Below are positions 8,049 to 15,464 of a stretch of 64,000 nt of DNA, piece after piece (position 1 is the first letter of the stretch; every line of letters begins with the position of its first letter). The stretch is taken from positions 310,001 to 374,000 of the forward strand of contig NZ_JBIGIC010000003.1 in assembly GCF_043555985.1 (NCBI RefSeq). Reading direction: 5' to 3'. The stretch comes from Pelomonas candidula. Its GTDB lineage: Bacteria; Pseudomonadota; Gammaproteobacteria; Burkholderiales; Burkholderiaceae_C. The notes under the pieces were generated by a model. That model was given only the letters and a program-made list of their open reading frames with translations. It was not told where the DNA came from and made no database searches. The position numbers and the translations under genes are program-made.

Positions 8049-8303
8049 TCACTTCTCCACCTTGCCACCGGCCTTGGTGCACTCGTCGGCCGACTTCTTG
8101 CTGACCCAGCCCTGGCCCTTGCAGCCGTTCTGGCCCTTGCAGCCGTTGTTGGCGGTCTTGCACTCGGAGGTGCCCTTGCAGCTGTTTACGCCGGAGCACT
8201 TGACCATGCCGTCGGCGGCCATGGCGGTGGTGGGCACGGCGGTGGCGAACAGGGCGGCGGCGGCAGCGGCAATGCCCAGGCCGGTCTTGAGGGATGCGTT
8301 CAT
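8049..8303 (-). CDS. bufA: bufferin-type precursor peptide, 6-Cys
   Basis: 84 residues: a Sec signal peptide (cleavage predicted after AMA, residue 29) and a ~55-residue mature part with six cysteines at 36, 42, 48, 55, 61 and 75, mostly in SCKG, ECKT and GCKG units. A small, exported, Cys-regular peptide followed by DUF692 and DUF2063 genes is the hallmark of bufferins, which are periplasmic copper-binding RiPPs. The spacing of 6-6-7-6 suggests repeated modification sites. A GGAG ribosome site lies just upstream of the ATG. Which BufA subfamily it belongs to is not certain. Confidence 0.88.
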   Translation of the reverse strand: MNASLKTGLGIAAAAAALFATAVPTTAMAADGMVKCSGVNSCKGTSECKTANNGCKGQNGCKGQGWVSKKSADECTKAGGKVEK

Positions 8304-8390
8304 GAGAGGTCTCCAGAAAAGAGAAGTGGTTGAGATCGGGTCACCACAGGTCGAGGCCGGAAGAGGCCTGGCATCGACTTGCCAGCGTCC

Positions 8391-8416
8391 GTCGGGGGCC
8401 CTGCCCTACTCCTTAC
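8391..8416 (-). promoter_or_regulatory. candidate ECF-sigma promoter of bufABC
   Basis: On the minus strand GTAAGG (8416-8411) and CGAC (8394-8391) are separated by exactly 16 bp, about 90 bp upstream of the bufA start. Characterised bufferin operons in Caulobacter are under the ECF factor SigF, with a GTAACC-N16-CGAA type promoter; this site matches in spacing and in most positions. No sigma/anti-sigma gene pair is in the window. A predicted leader of about 80 nt would result. Confidence 0.4.
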
Positions 8417-8527
8417 AGCCGACGCGCAGATTCTGATTACCCGCCGTTATGACCGCAACGGCGCGTGGCATTCGTCATGGCCCGGGGCCACCCGCTAGAG
8501 TCCTGCGGCTTGCGAGCCTCATTTCCC

Positions 8528-9409
8528 ATGCTGAACACCGAAACCCCCAGCACACGCCACCCCGACCTGGACACCTACGCCACGCCGGCGCTGCTGGATG
8601 CCTTCATCGACGACCAGACCGCCGCCGTCGCCGCGGTGAAGGCCGCCGCCCCGCAACTCGCCGCCGCGGTGGACGCCGCGCTGCCGCGCATCCGCGCCGG
8701 CGGCCGGCTGCTGTACGCCGGCGCCGGCACGTCGGGGCGCCTGGGCGTGCTGGACAGCGTGGAGCTGTACCCGACGTTCTCATGGCCGCGCGAGCGGGCC
8801 GTCGCCGTCATCGCCGGCGGCCCCGGCGCGATGTTCGTCGCCGTCGAAGGCGCCGAGGACGACCGCGCCCGGGGCGCCGCCGACCTCGCCGCGCTGAACC
8901 CCGGCCCCAACGACGTGGCCCTGCTGCTGGCCGCCTCGGGCGGCACGCCCTACGTGCTGGGTGCCATCGAGGCGGCCAGGGCGGCCGGCACGCTGGCCAT
9001 CGGCATCGCCAACAACCCCGGCGCGCCGGTGGCGCAGCAGGCCGACATCGGCGTCATTCTGGACACCGGCCCCGAGGTCATCTCCGGCAGCACGCGGCTG
9101 AAGGCCGGCACGGCGCAGAAGATCGCGCTGAACACCTTCTCGTCGGCGCTGATGGTGAAGCTGCACAAGGTCTACGGCAACCTGATGGTGGACCTGAAGG
9201 CGACCAACGCCAAGCTCGTCAAGCGGGCGGTGGCGCTGACGGTGCGCGCCTCGGGCGCGAGCGAGGCACAGGCCGAAGCGGCGCTCGCGCAATGCGACCA
9301 CCACGTGAAGACGGCGCTGGTCATGCTCAAGCGCGGCGTGACGGTCGGCGAGGCTCGGGCGCTGCTGGACGCCACCGAGGGCAGCGTGAGCCGCGCGTTG
9401 AACAAATGA
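8528..9409 (+). CDS. murQ: N-acetylmuramic acid 6-phosphate etherase
   Basis: 293-residue MurQ. The enzyme cleaves the lactyl ether of MurNAc-6-P to give GlcNAc-6-P and D-lactate in peptidoglycan recycling. The SIS sugar-isomerase fold shows YAGAGTSGRLGVLDSVE (substrate loop), the acidic segment VEGAEDDRARG, LAASGGTPYV, and NTFSSALMVKLHKVYGNLM followed by DLKATNAK, all strongly conserved in MurQ. The ATG at 8528 gives the normal N-terminus TETPSTRHPDLD. It is first in a coupled four-gene operon; its stop overlaps the next start (ATGA at 9406-9409). Confidence 0.95.
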   Translation: MLNTETPSTRHPDLDTYATPALLDAFIDDQTAAVAAVKAAAPQLAAAVDAALPRIRAGGRLLYAGAGTSGRLGVLDSVELYPTFSWPRERAVAVIAGGPGAMFVAVEGAEDDRARGAADLAALNPGPNDVALLLAASGGTPYVLGAIEAARAAGTLAIGIANNPGAPVAQQADIGVILDTGPEVISGSTRLKAGTAQKIALNTFSSALMVKLHKVYGNLMVDLKATNAKLVKRAVALTVRASGASEAQAEAALAQCDHHVKTALVMLKRGVTVGEARALLDATEGSVSRALNK

Positions 9410-10773
9410 CGAGCGAAGTGGCAGGGCCCGCAGCGCCGGGCCGCCCCAAGCAAGGGCCCATCCCCTCGGGGGATCGACCGCCGTACCCGGCGGGCGAGAG
9501 GCGGTCATCCCCCTGGGCCTGGGTGCCCAGCCTGTACTTCGCGCAGGGGCTGCCCTACGTGGCCGTCATGTCGCTGTCGGTGCTGCTCTACAAGAACCTG
9601 GGCATCTCCAACACCGACATCGCGCTCTACACGAGCTGGCTCTACCTGCCCTGGGTGCTGAAGCCACTGTGGTCACCGCTGGCCGAGCTGTTCGGCACCA
9701 AACGCGCGTGGATCGCGGTGCTGCAGTTCTTCATCGGCGCGGCGCTGGCGGGTGTCGCCCTGACCATCCCGACCGACCACGCCTTCCAGCTCTCGCTGGC
9801 CGTGCTGTGGCTGATGGCCTTCGCCTCGGCCTCGCACGACATCGCGGCCGACGGCTTCTACATGCTGGCCCTGCCGCAGCACAGCCAGGCGGCGTTCGTC
9901 GGCGTGCGCTCCACGTTCTACCGGCTGGCCAACATCGCGGGCCAGGGCGCCCTCGTCTACCTGGCCGGCGAGCTGACCGAACGCAGCGGCTCGGTGGTCA
10001 CCGCGTGGAGCGACGTGTTCTGGGCGCTGGCTGCGTTGTTCGTCATGCTGGCAGCCTGGCACGCGCTGGTGCTGCCGCGGCCGGCGTCGGACGTGCCCGG
10101 AGCCGGCTTCGCCGCCGCGCGCAGCCTCGTGGCCGAGTTCTTCGCCGTGTTCGCAAGTTTTTTCAAGAAGCCCGGCATCGCCGTCATCCTCGGCTTCCTG
10201 CTGCTGTACCGCTTCCCCGAAGCGCAGCTGCTCAAGCTGGCGTCGCCCTTTCTGCTGGACAGCGCCGACAAGGGCGGGCTGGGCCTGTCGACCAAGGCGG
10301 TCGGCATCGCCTACGGCACGGTGGGCCTGGTCGCGCTGACGCTGGGGGGGCTGGCGGGCGGCTGGATCGTCTCCCGCATCGGCCTGAAGCGGGCGCTGTG
10401 GCCGCTGGTGGCTGCCATGCACGTGCCCAACGTGGCCTTCCTCGTGCTGGCGCTGACGCACCCAACGGACCTCGCCGTCATCAGCGCCGCACTGGCCGTC
10501 GAGCAGTTCGGCTACGGCCTCGGGTTCACTGCCTACCTGATGTACATGATCCTCGTCGCCGAAGGTGAGAAGAAGACCGCCCACTACGCGATCTGCACCG
10601 GCTTCATGGCACTCGGGATGATGATCCCGGGCATGTGGAGCGGCTGGCTGCAGGACCACATCGGCTACGTGCCCTTCTTCGGCTGGGTGCTGGTGGCCAC
10701 GCTGCCCAGCCTCGTGATGGCGGCACTCATCAAGATCCCCGACGGCTTCGGCAGGAAGGACGACGACGCGTGA
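9406..10773 (+). CDS. AmpG-like muropeptide MFS transporter
   Basis: 455-residue MFS permease with about 12 membrane segments and the AmpG-type start WVPSLYFAQGLPYVAVMSLS, TDIALYTSWLYLPWVLKPLW and FASASHDIAADGFYM. AmpG proteins import anhydro-muropeptides (GlcNAc-anhMurNAc) from the periplasm, which fits murQ directly upstream. The first ~35 residues (Pro/Gly/Arg-rich) are unlike the family and are encoded by a copy of the local palindromic repeat (about 9420-9510). A later internal start would give a more usual protein. The 3' end overlaps the next gene (GTGA). Confidence 0.88.
   Translation: MTSEVAGPAAPGRPKQGPIPSGDRPPYPAGERRSSPWAWVPSLYFAQGLPYVAVMSLSVLLYKNLGISNTDIALYTSWLYLPWVLKPLWSPLAELFGTKRAWIAVLQFFIGAALAGVALTIPTDHAFQLSLAVLWLMAFASASHDIAADGFYMLALPQHSQAAFVGVRSTFYRLANIAGQGALVYLAGELTERSGSVVTAWSDVFWALAALFVMLAAWHALVLPRPASDVPGAGFAAARSLVAEFFAVFASFFKKPGIAVILGFLLLYRFPEAQLLKLASPFLLDSADKGGLGLSTKAVGIAYGTVGLVALTLGGLAGGWIVSRIGLKRALWPLVAAMHVPNVAFLVLALTHPTDLAVISAALAVEQFGYGLGFTAYLMYMILVAEGEKKTAHYAICTGFMALGMMIPGMWSGWLQDHIGYVPFFGWVLVATLPSLVMAALIKIPDGFGRKDDDA
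9420..9510 (+). repeat. palindromic repeat copy translated as the N-terminus of the AmpG-like protein
   Basis: The stretch contains gcgccgggccgccccaagc and the palindromic cccctcggggg core, which match the intergenic repeat family (compare 45875-45895 and 60385-60397). Here it sits between the start codon at 9406 and the first membrane segment and is in frame, giving a low-complexity leader. This suggests that insertion of the repeat displaced the original start region. Confidence 0.55.
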
Positions 10774-11903
10774 AGCAGCGCCTTCTCAGCCTCGACGCCT
10801 TCCGCGGCTTCGCCATCGGCGCGATGCTGCTCGTCAACAACCCGGGCGACTGGGGCCATGTCTACGCGCCGCTGCTGCACGCGCACTGGAATGGCTGGAC
10901 CTTCACGGACTGGGTGTTCCCGTTCTTCGTGTTCATCGCCGGCATGTCGATGACGATCAGCCTCGCACGCCGCGCCCAGGCCGGTGCGGACAAGGCCGCG
11001 CTGTTGCGGACCACCGCGCGCCGAGGCCTCACGATCATCGCCATCGGCCTGCTGCTCAACCTCATCCCCAGCTTCGACTTCGCGACGCTGCGCGTCCCCG
11101 GCGTGCTGCAGCGCCTGGGCCTGTGCACGCTGCTCGCCGCGCCCATCGTGCTGTGGTGCAAGCCGCGGGGTGTCGCACTGTGGGCCGTGGCGCTGATGGC
11201 CGTCTATGCCGCGGTGCAGCTGGGCGTGCCGGTGCCCGACGCGACGGGCGCCGTCCACACCGGCGCGCTGGAGCCGGGCCAGGACGTGGGCGCCTGGCTG
11301 GACCGCGCGCTGCTGGACGGCCACCTGTGGAAGGTCTCCCGCACCTGGGACCCCGAAGGCCTGCTCAGCACGCTGCCCGCCGTGGCGACGCAGCTGCTGG
11401 GCGTGCTGGCCGGCTACGTGCTTGCCTCCAACCGGCAACCCGCCGAGAAGGCCATGACCTGGGTCGTCTTCGGCCTGGCCAGCCTGTGGCTCGGCCAGGT
11501 GCTGGACGCGACGCTGATGCCCATCAACAAGTCGCTGTGGACGCCAGCCTACGTTTTCGCGATGGCCGGCTGGGCGCTGCTCGTGTTCGCCAGCTTCTAC
11601 TGGCTGCTGGACGCCAGCCCGCAGCCGCTGGCCCGCGGGCGCTGGGCGCGGCTGGCGCACCCGCTCGTGGTGCTGGGCATGAACGCAATCTTCCTGTTCG
11701 TGCTGTCGGGGCTGATGGCCAAGGCGCTGGGCCTCATCCATCTCGCCGATGGCCGCAGCCTCGGCGCGGCGCTGTACCAGCCCATCCTCGACCTGGGCCT
11801 GCCGCCCAAAGGCGCGTCGCTGCTGCGCGCCGTGCTGTTCGTACTCTCGATGTACGCCGTCGCCTGGGCGCTGTACCGCAGGCGCTGGTTCATCAAGGTC
11901 TGA
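10770..11903 (+). CDS. NagX/HGSNAT-like membrane acyltransferase (DUF1624/DUF5009)
   Basis: 377 residues, about 10 membrane helices. The N-terminal block LLSLDAFRGFAIGAMLLVNN and the region LHAHWNGWTFTDWVFPFFVF are the signature of the heparan-alpha-glucosaminide N-acetyltransferase/NagX family; the His in HAHWNG corresponds to the residue proposed to carry the acetyl group across the membrane. Bacterial members cluster with GlcNAc or MurNAc use genes. The start is GTG at 10770 within a GTGA overlap with the transporter stop. The role here is probably acetyl transfer to amino sugars during wall recycling; this is inferred from context. Confidence 0.85.
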   Translation: MKQRLLSLDAFRGFAIGAMLLVNNPGDWGHVYAPLLHAHWNGWTFTDWVFPFFVFIAGMSMTISLARRAQAGADKAALLRTTARRGLTIIAIGLLLNLIPSFDFATLRVPGVLQRLGLCTLLAAPIVLWCKPRGVALWAVALMAVYAAVQLGVPVPDATGAVHTGALEPGQDVGAWLDRALLDGHLWKVSRTWDPEGLLSTLPAVATQLLGVLAGYVLASNRQPAEKAMTWVVFGLASLWLGQVLDATLMPINKSLWTPAYVFAMAGWALLVFASFYWLLDASPQPLARGRWARLAHPLVVLGMNAIFLFVLSGLMAKALGLIHLADGRSLGAALYQPILDLGLPPKGASLLRAVLFVLSMYAVAWALYRRRWFIKV

Positions 11904-11910
11904 AGTCATC

Positions 11911-13188
11911 ATGAAACGTCGCGATCTGCTGAGCCTCACGGCCGCACCGCTGCTCGCCGCCTGTGCGACGCCACCCACGCCGCCGGCATCGCCCGCCGGC
12001 CCGCCCGAGGGCGCCGCCACGCCGCCGACCGAGACCGCCTCGGCACCCACCACCACGCCGCACGCGGCCCCCACGCCACCGCCGCGCGAATGGCGCGCCG
12101 CCTGGGTCGCCACCGTCGCCAACATCGACTGGCCGAGCAAGAAGGGGCTGAGCGCCGACGCCCAGCAGGCCGAGATCCGCCAGCTCTGCGAGGTAGCCCG
12201 GCGCACGGGCCTCAACGCGCTGATCCTGCAGGTGCGCCCTGCCGCAGACGCCATCTACGAGTCCGCGCTGGAGCCGTGGAGCGAGGTCCTCACCGGCACG
12301 CAGGGCCAACACCCCGGCTACGACCCGCTGGCCGTCTGGCTGGCCGAAGCGAAGCTGCGCGGGTTGGAGCTGCACGCCTGGATCAACCCCTACCGCGCGC
12401 GACACAGCACGGCCAAGTCCGCGCCGGCCGCCGTGCACGTCAGCCGCACGCATGCCGACTGGGTGCGCCGCTATGGCGACCAGCTGTGGATGGACCCCGG
12501 CGAGCCCGCCGCCGCGGAGCACACGCTGGCCGTCGTGCGCGACCTGCTGACGCGCTACGCCGTCGACGGCATCCACATCGACGACTACTTCTACCCGTAC
12601 CCGGTGCAGGACGCTGCCAAGAACGACGTCGACTTCCCCGACGAGCCGAGCTGGCAGAAATACGCCGCCGGCGGCGGCAGCCTCGCGCGGGCCGACTGGC
12701 GCCGCTACAACGTCAACGGGCTCGTGCAGCGGCTGTACGCGGTGGCGCACGAGACCCGCCCCGGCACGCGCGTCGGCATCAGCCCCTTCGGCCTGCCGCG
12801 GCCCGACCTGCGCCCGGCCGGCATCACCGGCTTCAGCCAGTACGACAAGCTCTACGCCGACGTCGAGCTGTGGCTGCGCGAGGGCTGGCTGGACTACCTC
12901 GCCCCGCAGCTCTACTGGCCGCGCGCTCAAGTTCCGCAGGCCTTCGACGTGCTGCTGCAGGCCTGGGCAGCGCTGAACCCGCTGGACCGCCCCATCCACC
13001 CGGGGCTGTTCACGAGCCGCATCGACGCGACGCCGCAGAGCTGGCTGCCCGACGAGATCCTCGGCCAGATCGACAGCATCCGGCGCCTCGCCCCCGGCAG
13101 CGGCCACATCCATTTCAGCCTCGTGGCGCTGGCGCAGAACCGCAAGGGCATCGCCGACGCGCTGCGCACCGGCCCGTACGCGCCCTGA
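11911..13188 (+). CDS. GHL10/DUF187 family lipoprotein, DigH-like glycoside hydrolase
   Basis: 425-residue lipoprotein: MKRRDLLSLT leader with lipobox LLAAC (Cys18), a Pro/Thr linker to about residue 60, then the glycosyl-hydrolase-like 10 TIM barrel starting REWRAAWVATVANIDWPS. Family motifs are LILQVRPAADAIYES, LELHAWINPYRA, GIHIDDYFYPYP (the DD pair is the likely acid/base region) and YLAPQLYWPR. E. coli DigH of this family cleaves denuded peptidoglycan glycans. Its position after murQ, ampG-like and nagX-like genes, 7 bp away, supports peptidoglycan turnover at the outer membrane. Confidence 0.85.
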   Translation: MKRRDLLSLTAAPLLAACATPPTPPASPAGPPEGAATPPTETASAPTTTPHAAPTPPPREWRAAWVATVANIDWPSKKGLSADAQQAEIRQLCEVARRTGLNALILQVRPAADAIYESALEPWSEVLTGTQGQHPGYDPLAVWLAEAKLRGLELHAWINPYRARHSTAKSAPAAVHVSRTHADWVRRYGDQLWMDPGEPAAAEHTLAVVRDLLTRYAVDGIHIDDYFYPYPVQDAAKNDVDFPDEPSWQKYAAGGGSLARADWRRYNVNGLVQRLYAVAHETRPGTRVGISPFGLPRPDLRPAGITGFSQYDKLYADVELWLREGWLDYLAPQLYWPRAQVPQAFDVLLQAWAALNPLDRPIHPGLFTSRIDATPQSWLPDEILGQIDSIRRLAPGSGHIHFSLVALAQNRKGIADALRTGPYAP

Positions 13189-13208
13189 CGCCTGCGCCGC
13201 ACCGAGGC

Positions 13209-14150
13209 TCAGGTCGGTCGCACCCGCACGCCCAGGCGCTGGCGCAGGTCGTCCAGCAGCGTGCGGGCGGGTAGCGACAGCGCCCGGTCCTGCCGCCACA
13301 CCAGCACCCATTGCCGCCGCAGCGGGAAGCCCGCCACCGGCAGCACCACCAGGCCTTCGCTGGCCGGGTCGGCGGCCAGCGTGTGGCGGGACAGCAGCGC
13401 CAGCCCCAGGCCGGCGCGCACCGCGTGCTTGACGGCCTCGTTGCTGCCCAGCGCCATGCGCGGCGGCCATGCGATGCCACGTTCGGCCAGCGCCTCCTCC
13501 AGCACGGCACGCGTGCCGGAGCCGGTCTCGCGCGCGAGCAGCGGCTCGCCCACCAGATCCTGCAGCCGCAGGCGGCGGCGCGCGGCCAGCGGGTGTCCCA
13601 GCGGCGCGATCAGCACCAGCGGGTTCTCCAGGAAGGGCCAGCGTGCCAGCGGCAGGTGGGTGGGGGGCCGCATCATGGCGGCCAGTTCGTCGTCGCCCCG
13701 CTGCAAACGGGCGACGACGGCGTCGCGGTTCTCCACCGCCAGTTCGATGCGGATGCCCGGGTAGGCCCGCGCGAAGGGCCCGAGCAGGTCGGGCAGGAAG
13801 TACTCGGTCGTCGTCACCGCCGCGATGCGCAGCCGCCCCTGACGCAGTCCCTGCAACGCCGCCGCCTCCTCCTCGAACTGCTGCCAGCGCGCGGCCATGT
13901 CACGCACGGCCTGGGCCAGTTGCTCAGCCACGGCCGTGGGCGCCAGGCCCCGGCCGTGCGGCTCGAACAGCACGAGCCCGAGGCTGGACGCCAGTTCCTT
14001 CAACTGCGTCGAGACGGTCGGCTGGGCCAGGTGCAGCGCGCGCGCGGCGCGGCCCACGCCACCCAGACGGACGGTGGCCTCCAGGCTGCGCAGCTGCGGC
14101 CAGTTGGCCCGCCAGGGTTTCTCCAGTCCGGGGGGCGGCACATCATGCAT
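13209..14150 (-). CDS. LysR-type transcriptional regulator (of sbtA)
   Basis: 313 residues. The N-terminal winged HTH (about residues 18-78: LRSLEATVRLGGVGRAARAL, HLAQPTVSTQLKEL) and a LysR substrate domain with LRIAAVTTTEYFLPDLLGPF resemble the CbbR/CysB-like branch. It is divergent from sbtA with a 75-bp shared intergenic region containing a dyad, the usual layout of a LysR regulator and its target. CbbR-type regulators control carbon fixation, and sbtA imports bicarbonate, so a bicarbonate or carbon-status signal is plausible. Effector unknown. Confidence 0.85.
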   Translation of the reverse strand: MHDVPPPGLEKPWRANWPQLRSLEATVRLGGVGRAARALHLAQPTVSTQLKELASSLGLVLFEPHGRGLAPTAVAEQLAQAVRDMAARWQQFEEEAAALQGLRQGRLRIAAVTTTEYFLPDLLGPFARAYPGIRIELAVENRDAVVARLQRGDDELAAMMRPPTHLPLARWPFLENPLVLIAPLGHPLAARRRLRLQDLVGEPLLARETGSGTRAVLEEALAERGIAWPPRMALGSNEAVKHAVRAGLGLALLSRHTLAADPASEGLVVLPVAGFPLRRQWVLVWRQDRALSLPARTLLDDLRQRLGVRVRPT

Positions 14151-14173
14151 TGGTTGATCCGATGAATGGCATC

Positions 14174-14202
14174 GACATAAATCAATTGTGCATATCTATG
14201 TC
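14174..14202 (+). promoter_or_regulatory. dyad in the LysR-sbtA intergenic region
   Basis: A perfect 6-bp inverted repeat GACATA (14174-14179) and TATGTC (14197-14202) flanks an AT-rich 17-bp centre. It is the only AT-rich dyad in the 75 bp between the divergent LysR and sbtA starts and has the size expected of a LysR binding site. The AT-rich block should also hold the overlapping promoters. Confidence 0.5.
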
Positions 14203-14225
14203 CGTGCGCACCATCGCGTCCCGCC

Positions 14226-15182
14226 ATGCAAAACTTCCTCGACCCCGCCATCCTCTTCTTCGTCTTCGGCCTGCTGGCCGGAGCCATCAAATCCAACCTG
14301 GAGATCCCACAACCCATCGCGCGCTTCCTGTCGCTGTACCTGCTGATGGCGCTGGGGCTCAAGGGCGGCTTCGCACTGGCCAGGTCGGGCCTGACCGCCG
14401 AAGTCGCCATCAGCCTGGGCTGCGCGCTGCTGCTTGCCGTGGCGATACCGACGCTCGGCTACCTGCTGCTCACGCGCCTCGTGTCGCGCTTCGACGCGGC
14501 CGCCATCGCCGCCACCTACGGCTCGGTCAGCGCCGTGACCTTCATCACCGCCACGCAATACCTCGACGGCCACGGCCTGGCCTTCGGCGGCCACATGGCG
14601 GCGGCCATGGCGCTGATGGAGTCGCCCGCCATCGTCATGGCCGTCGTGCTGGCCAACATCGCCCGCCGGCGCGAGGGCAGCACGGCGCATTCGCACAGCC
14701 TGAAATCGGTGCTGCACGAGTCGCTGACCGATGGTGCCCAGCTGCTGCTGATCGGCGCGATGGCGGTGGGTCTGATCACCGGCCCGGCGGGGGAGGCCGG
14801 GTTGAAGCCCTTCGCCGGCGACCTGTTCAAGGGCATGCTCGCCCTCTTCCTGCTCGACATGGGCCTGCTCGCGGCGCGCAACCTGGGCTCGCTGCGCGGC
14901 GAGTCGCCGAAGCTGCTGGCCTATGCGCTGCTCGCGCCGCCGGTACACGCCTCGCTGGCCCTGGGGCTGGCCTGGTCCTGCGGCCTATCGGCCGGCAACG
15001 GCGCGCTGCTGATGGTGCTGGCCGCCAGCGCCTCCTACATCGCCGTGCCGGCCGTGGTGCGCATCGCCATCCCCGAGGCGCGGCCGGCGCTGTACTTCGG
15101 CATGTCGCTGGGGCTGACCTTCCCGCTGAACATCCTGGCGGGCATCCCGGTCTACGTGGGGCTGGCGCAGCGGGTGCTGTGA
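14226..15182 (+). CDS. sbtA: SbtA-type sodium-dependent bicarbonate transporter
   Basis: 318-residue integral membrane protein of the SbtA/DUF897 family, with about ten helices in two inverted halves. Family features are FLDPAILFFVFGLLAGAIKS, SLYLLMALGLKGG in the first half, and YGSVSAVTFITATQYL in the core-domain substrate region. The second half repeats this with MGLLAARNLG and ASASYIAVPAVVRIAIPEA. SbtA takes up bicarbonate with sodium. No sbtB (PII-like) gene is adjacent. Control by the divergent LysR is expected. Confidence 0.9.
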   Translation: MQNFLDPAILFFVFGLLAGAIKSNLEIPQPIARFLSLYLLMALGLKGGFALARSGLTAEVAISLGCALLLAVAIPTLGYLLLTRLVSRFDAAAIAATYGSVSAVTFITATQYLDGHGLAFGGHMAAAMALMESPAIVMAVVLANIARRREGSTAHSHSLKSVLHESLTDGAQLLLIGAMAVGLITGPAGEAGLKPFAGDLFKGMLALFLLDMGLLAARNLGSLRGESPKLLAYALLAPPVHASLALGLAWSCGLSAGNGALLMVLAASASYIAVPAVVRIAIPEARPALYFGMSLGLTFPLNILAGIPVYVGLAQRVL

Positions 15183-15384
15183 GGCGCGGCGGACTCGCGG
15201 TTCGAGCGGCAGCGTCTCGCAAGCCCAGCCTCCGCCACGTCGGTCCCGACATCCCGCTCACCCTCCCCGCGTAAGCCTGGATGAGCATCAGGCGGTTACG
15301 CCCCTAGCATGTGCGCTGCTCGCCGCGATCGCCCCCGTGCCACGCGGCGAGGTGATTCCCCGGGGCATTGGACCGACGCCGGAT

Positions 15385-15396
15385 GACAACGTTGTC
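15385..15396 (+). promoter_or_regulatory. LacI-type operator GACAACGTTGTC upstream of MFS gene
   Basis: A perfect 12-bp palindrome with central CG, typical of LacI/GalR-family operators, ends 69 bp before the MFS start at 15465. The identical 12-mer occurs 66 bp before the PL3 pectate lyase start at 37361 and nowhere else that I found in the window. This suggests co-regulation of the transporter and the lyase. The rest of the 282-bp gap 15183-15464 shows no gene. Confidence 0.6.
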
Positions 15397-15464
15397 CAAT
15401 TCGCTGCGACCCTGACACAGCGACAGCCCGACGGCAGCGCAATATTTCATAGAGTTTCACCGCC

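Noticed and set aside
11893..13470. Long minus-strand frame opposite the DigH-like gene
   Set aside because: Antisense to a well-supported lipoprotein gene and the LysR 5' part. Product is Arg/Ala/Gly low complexity without domains.
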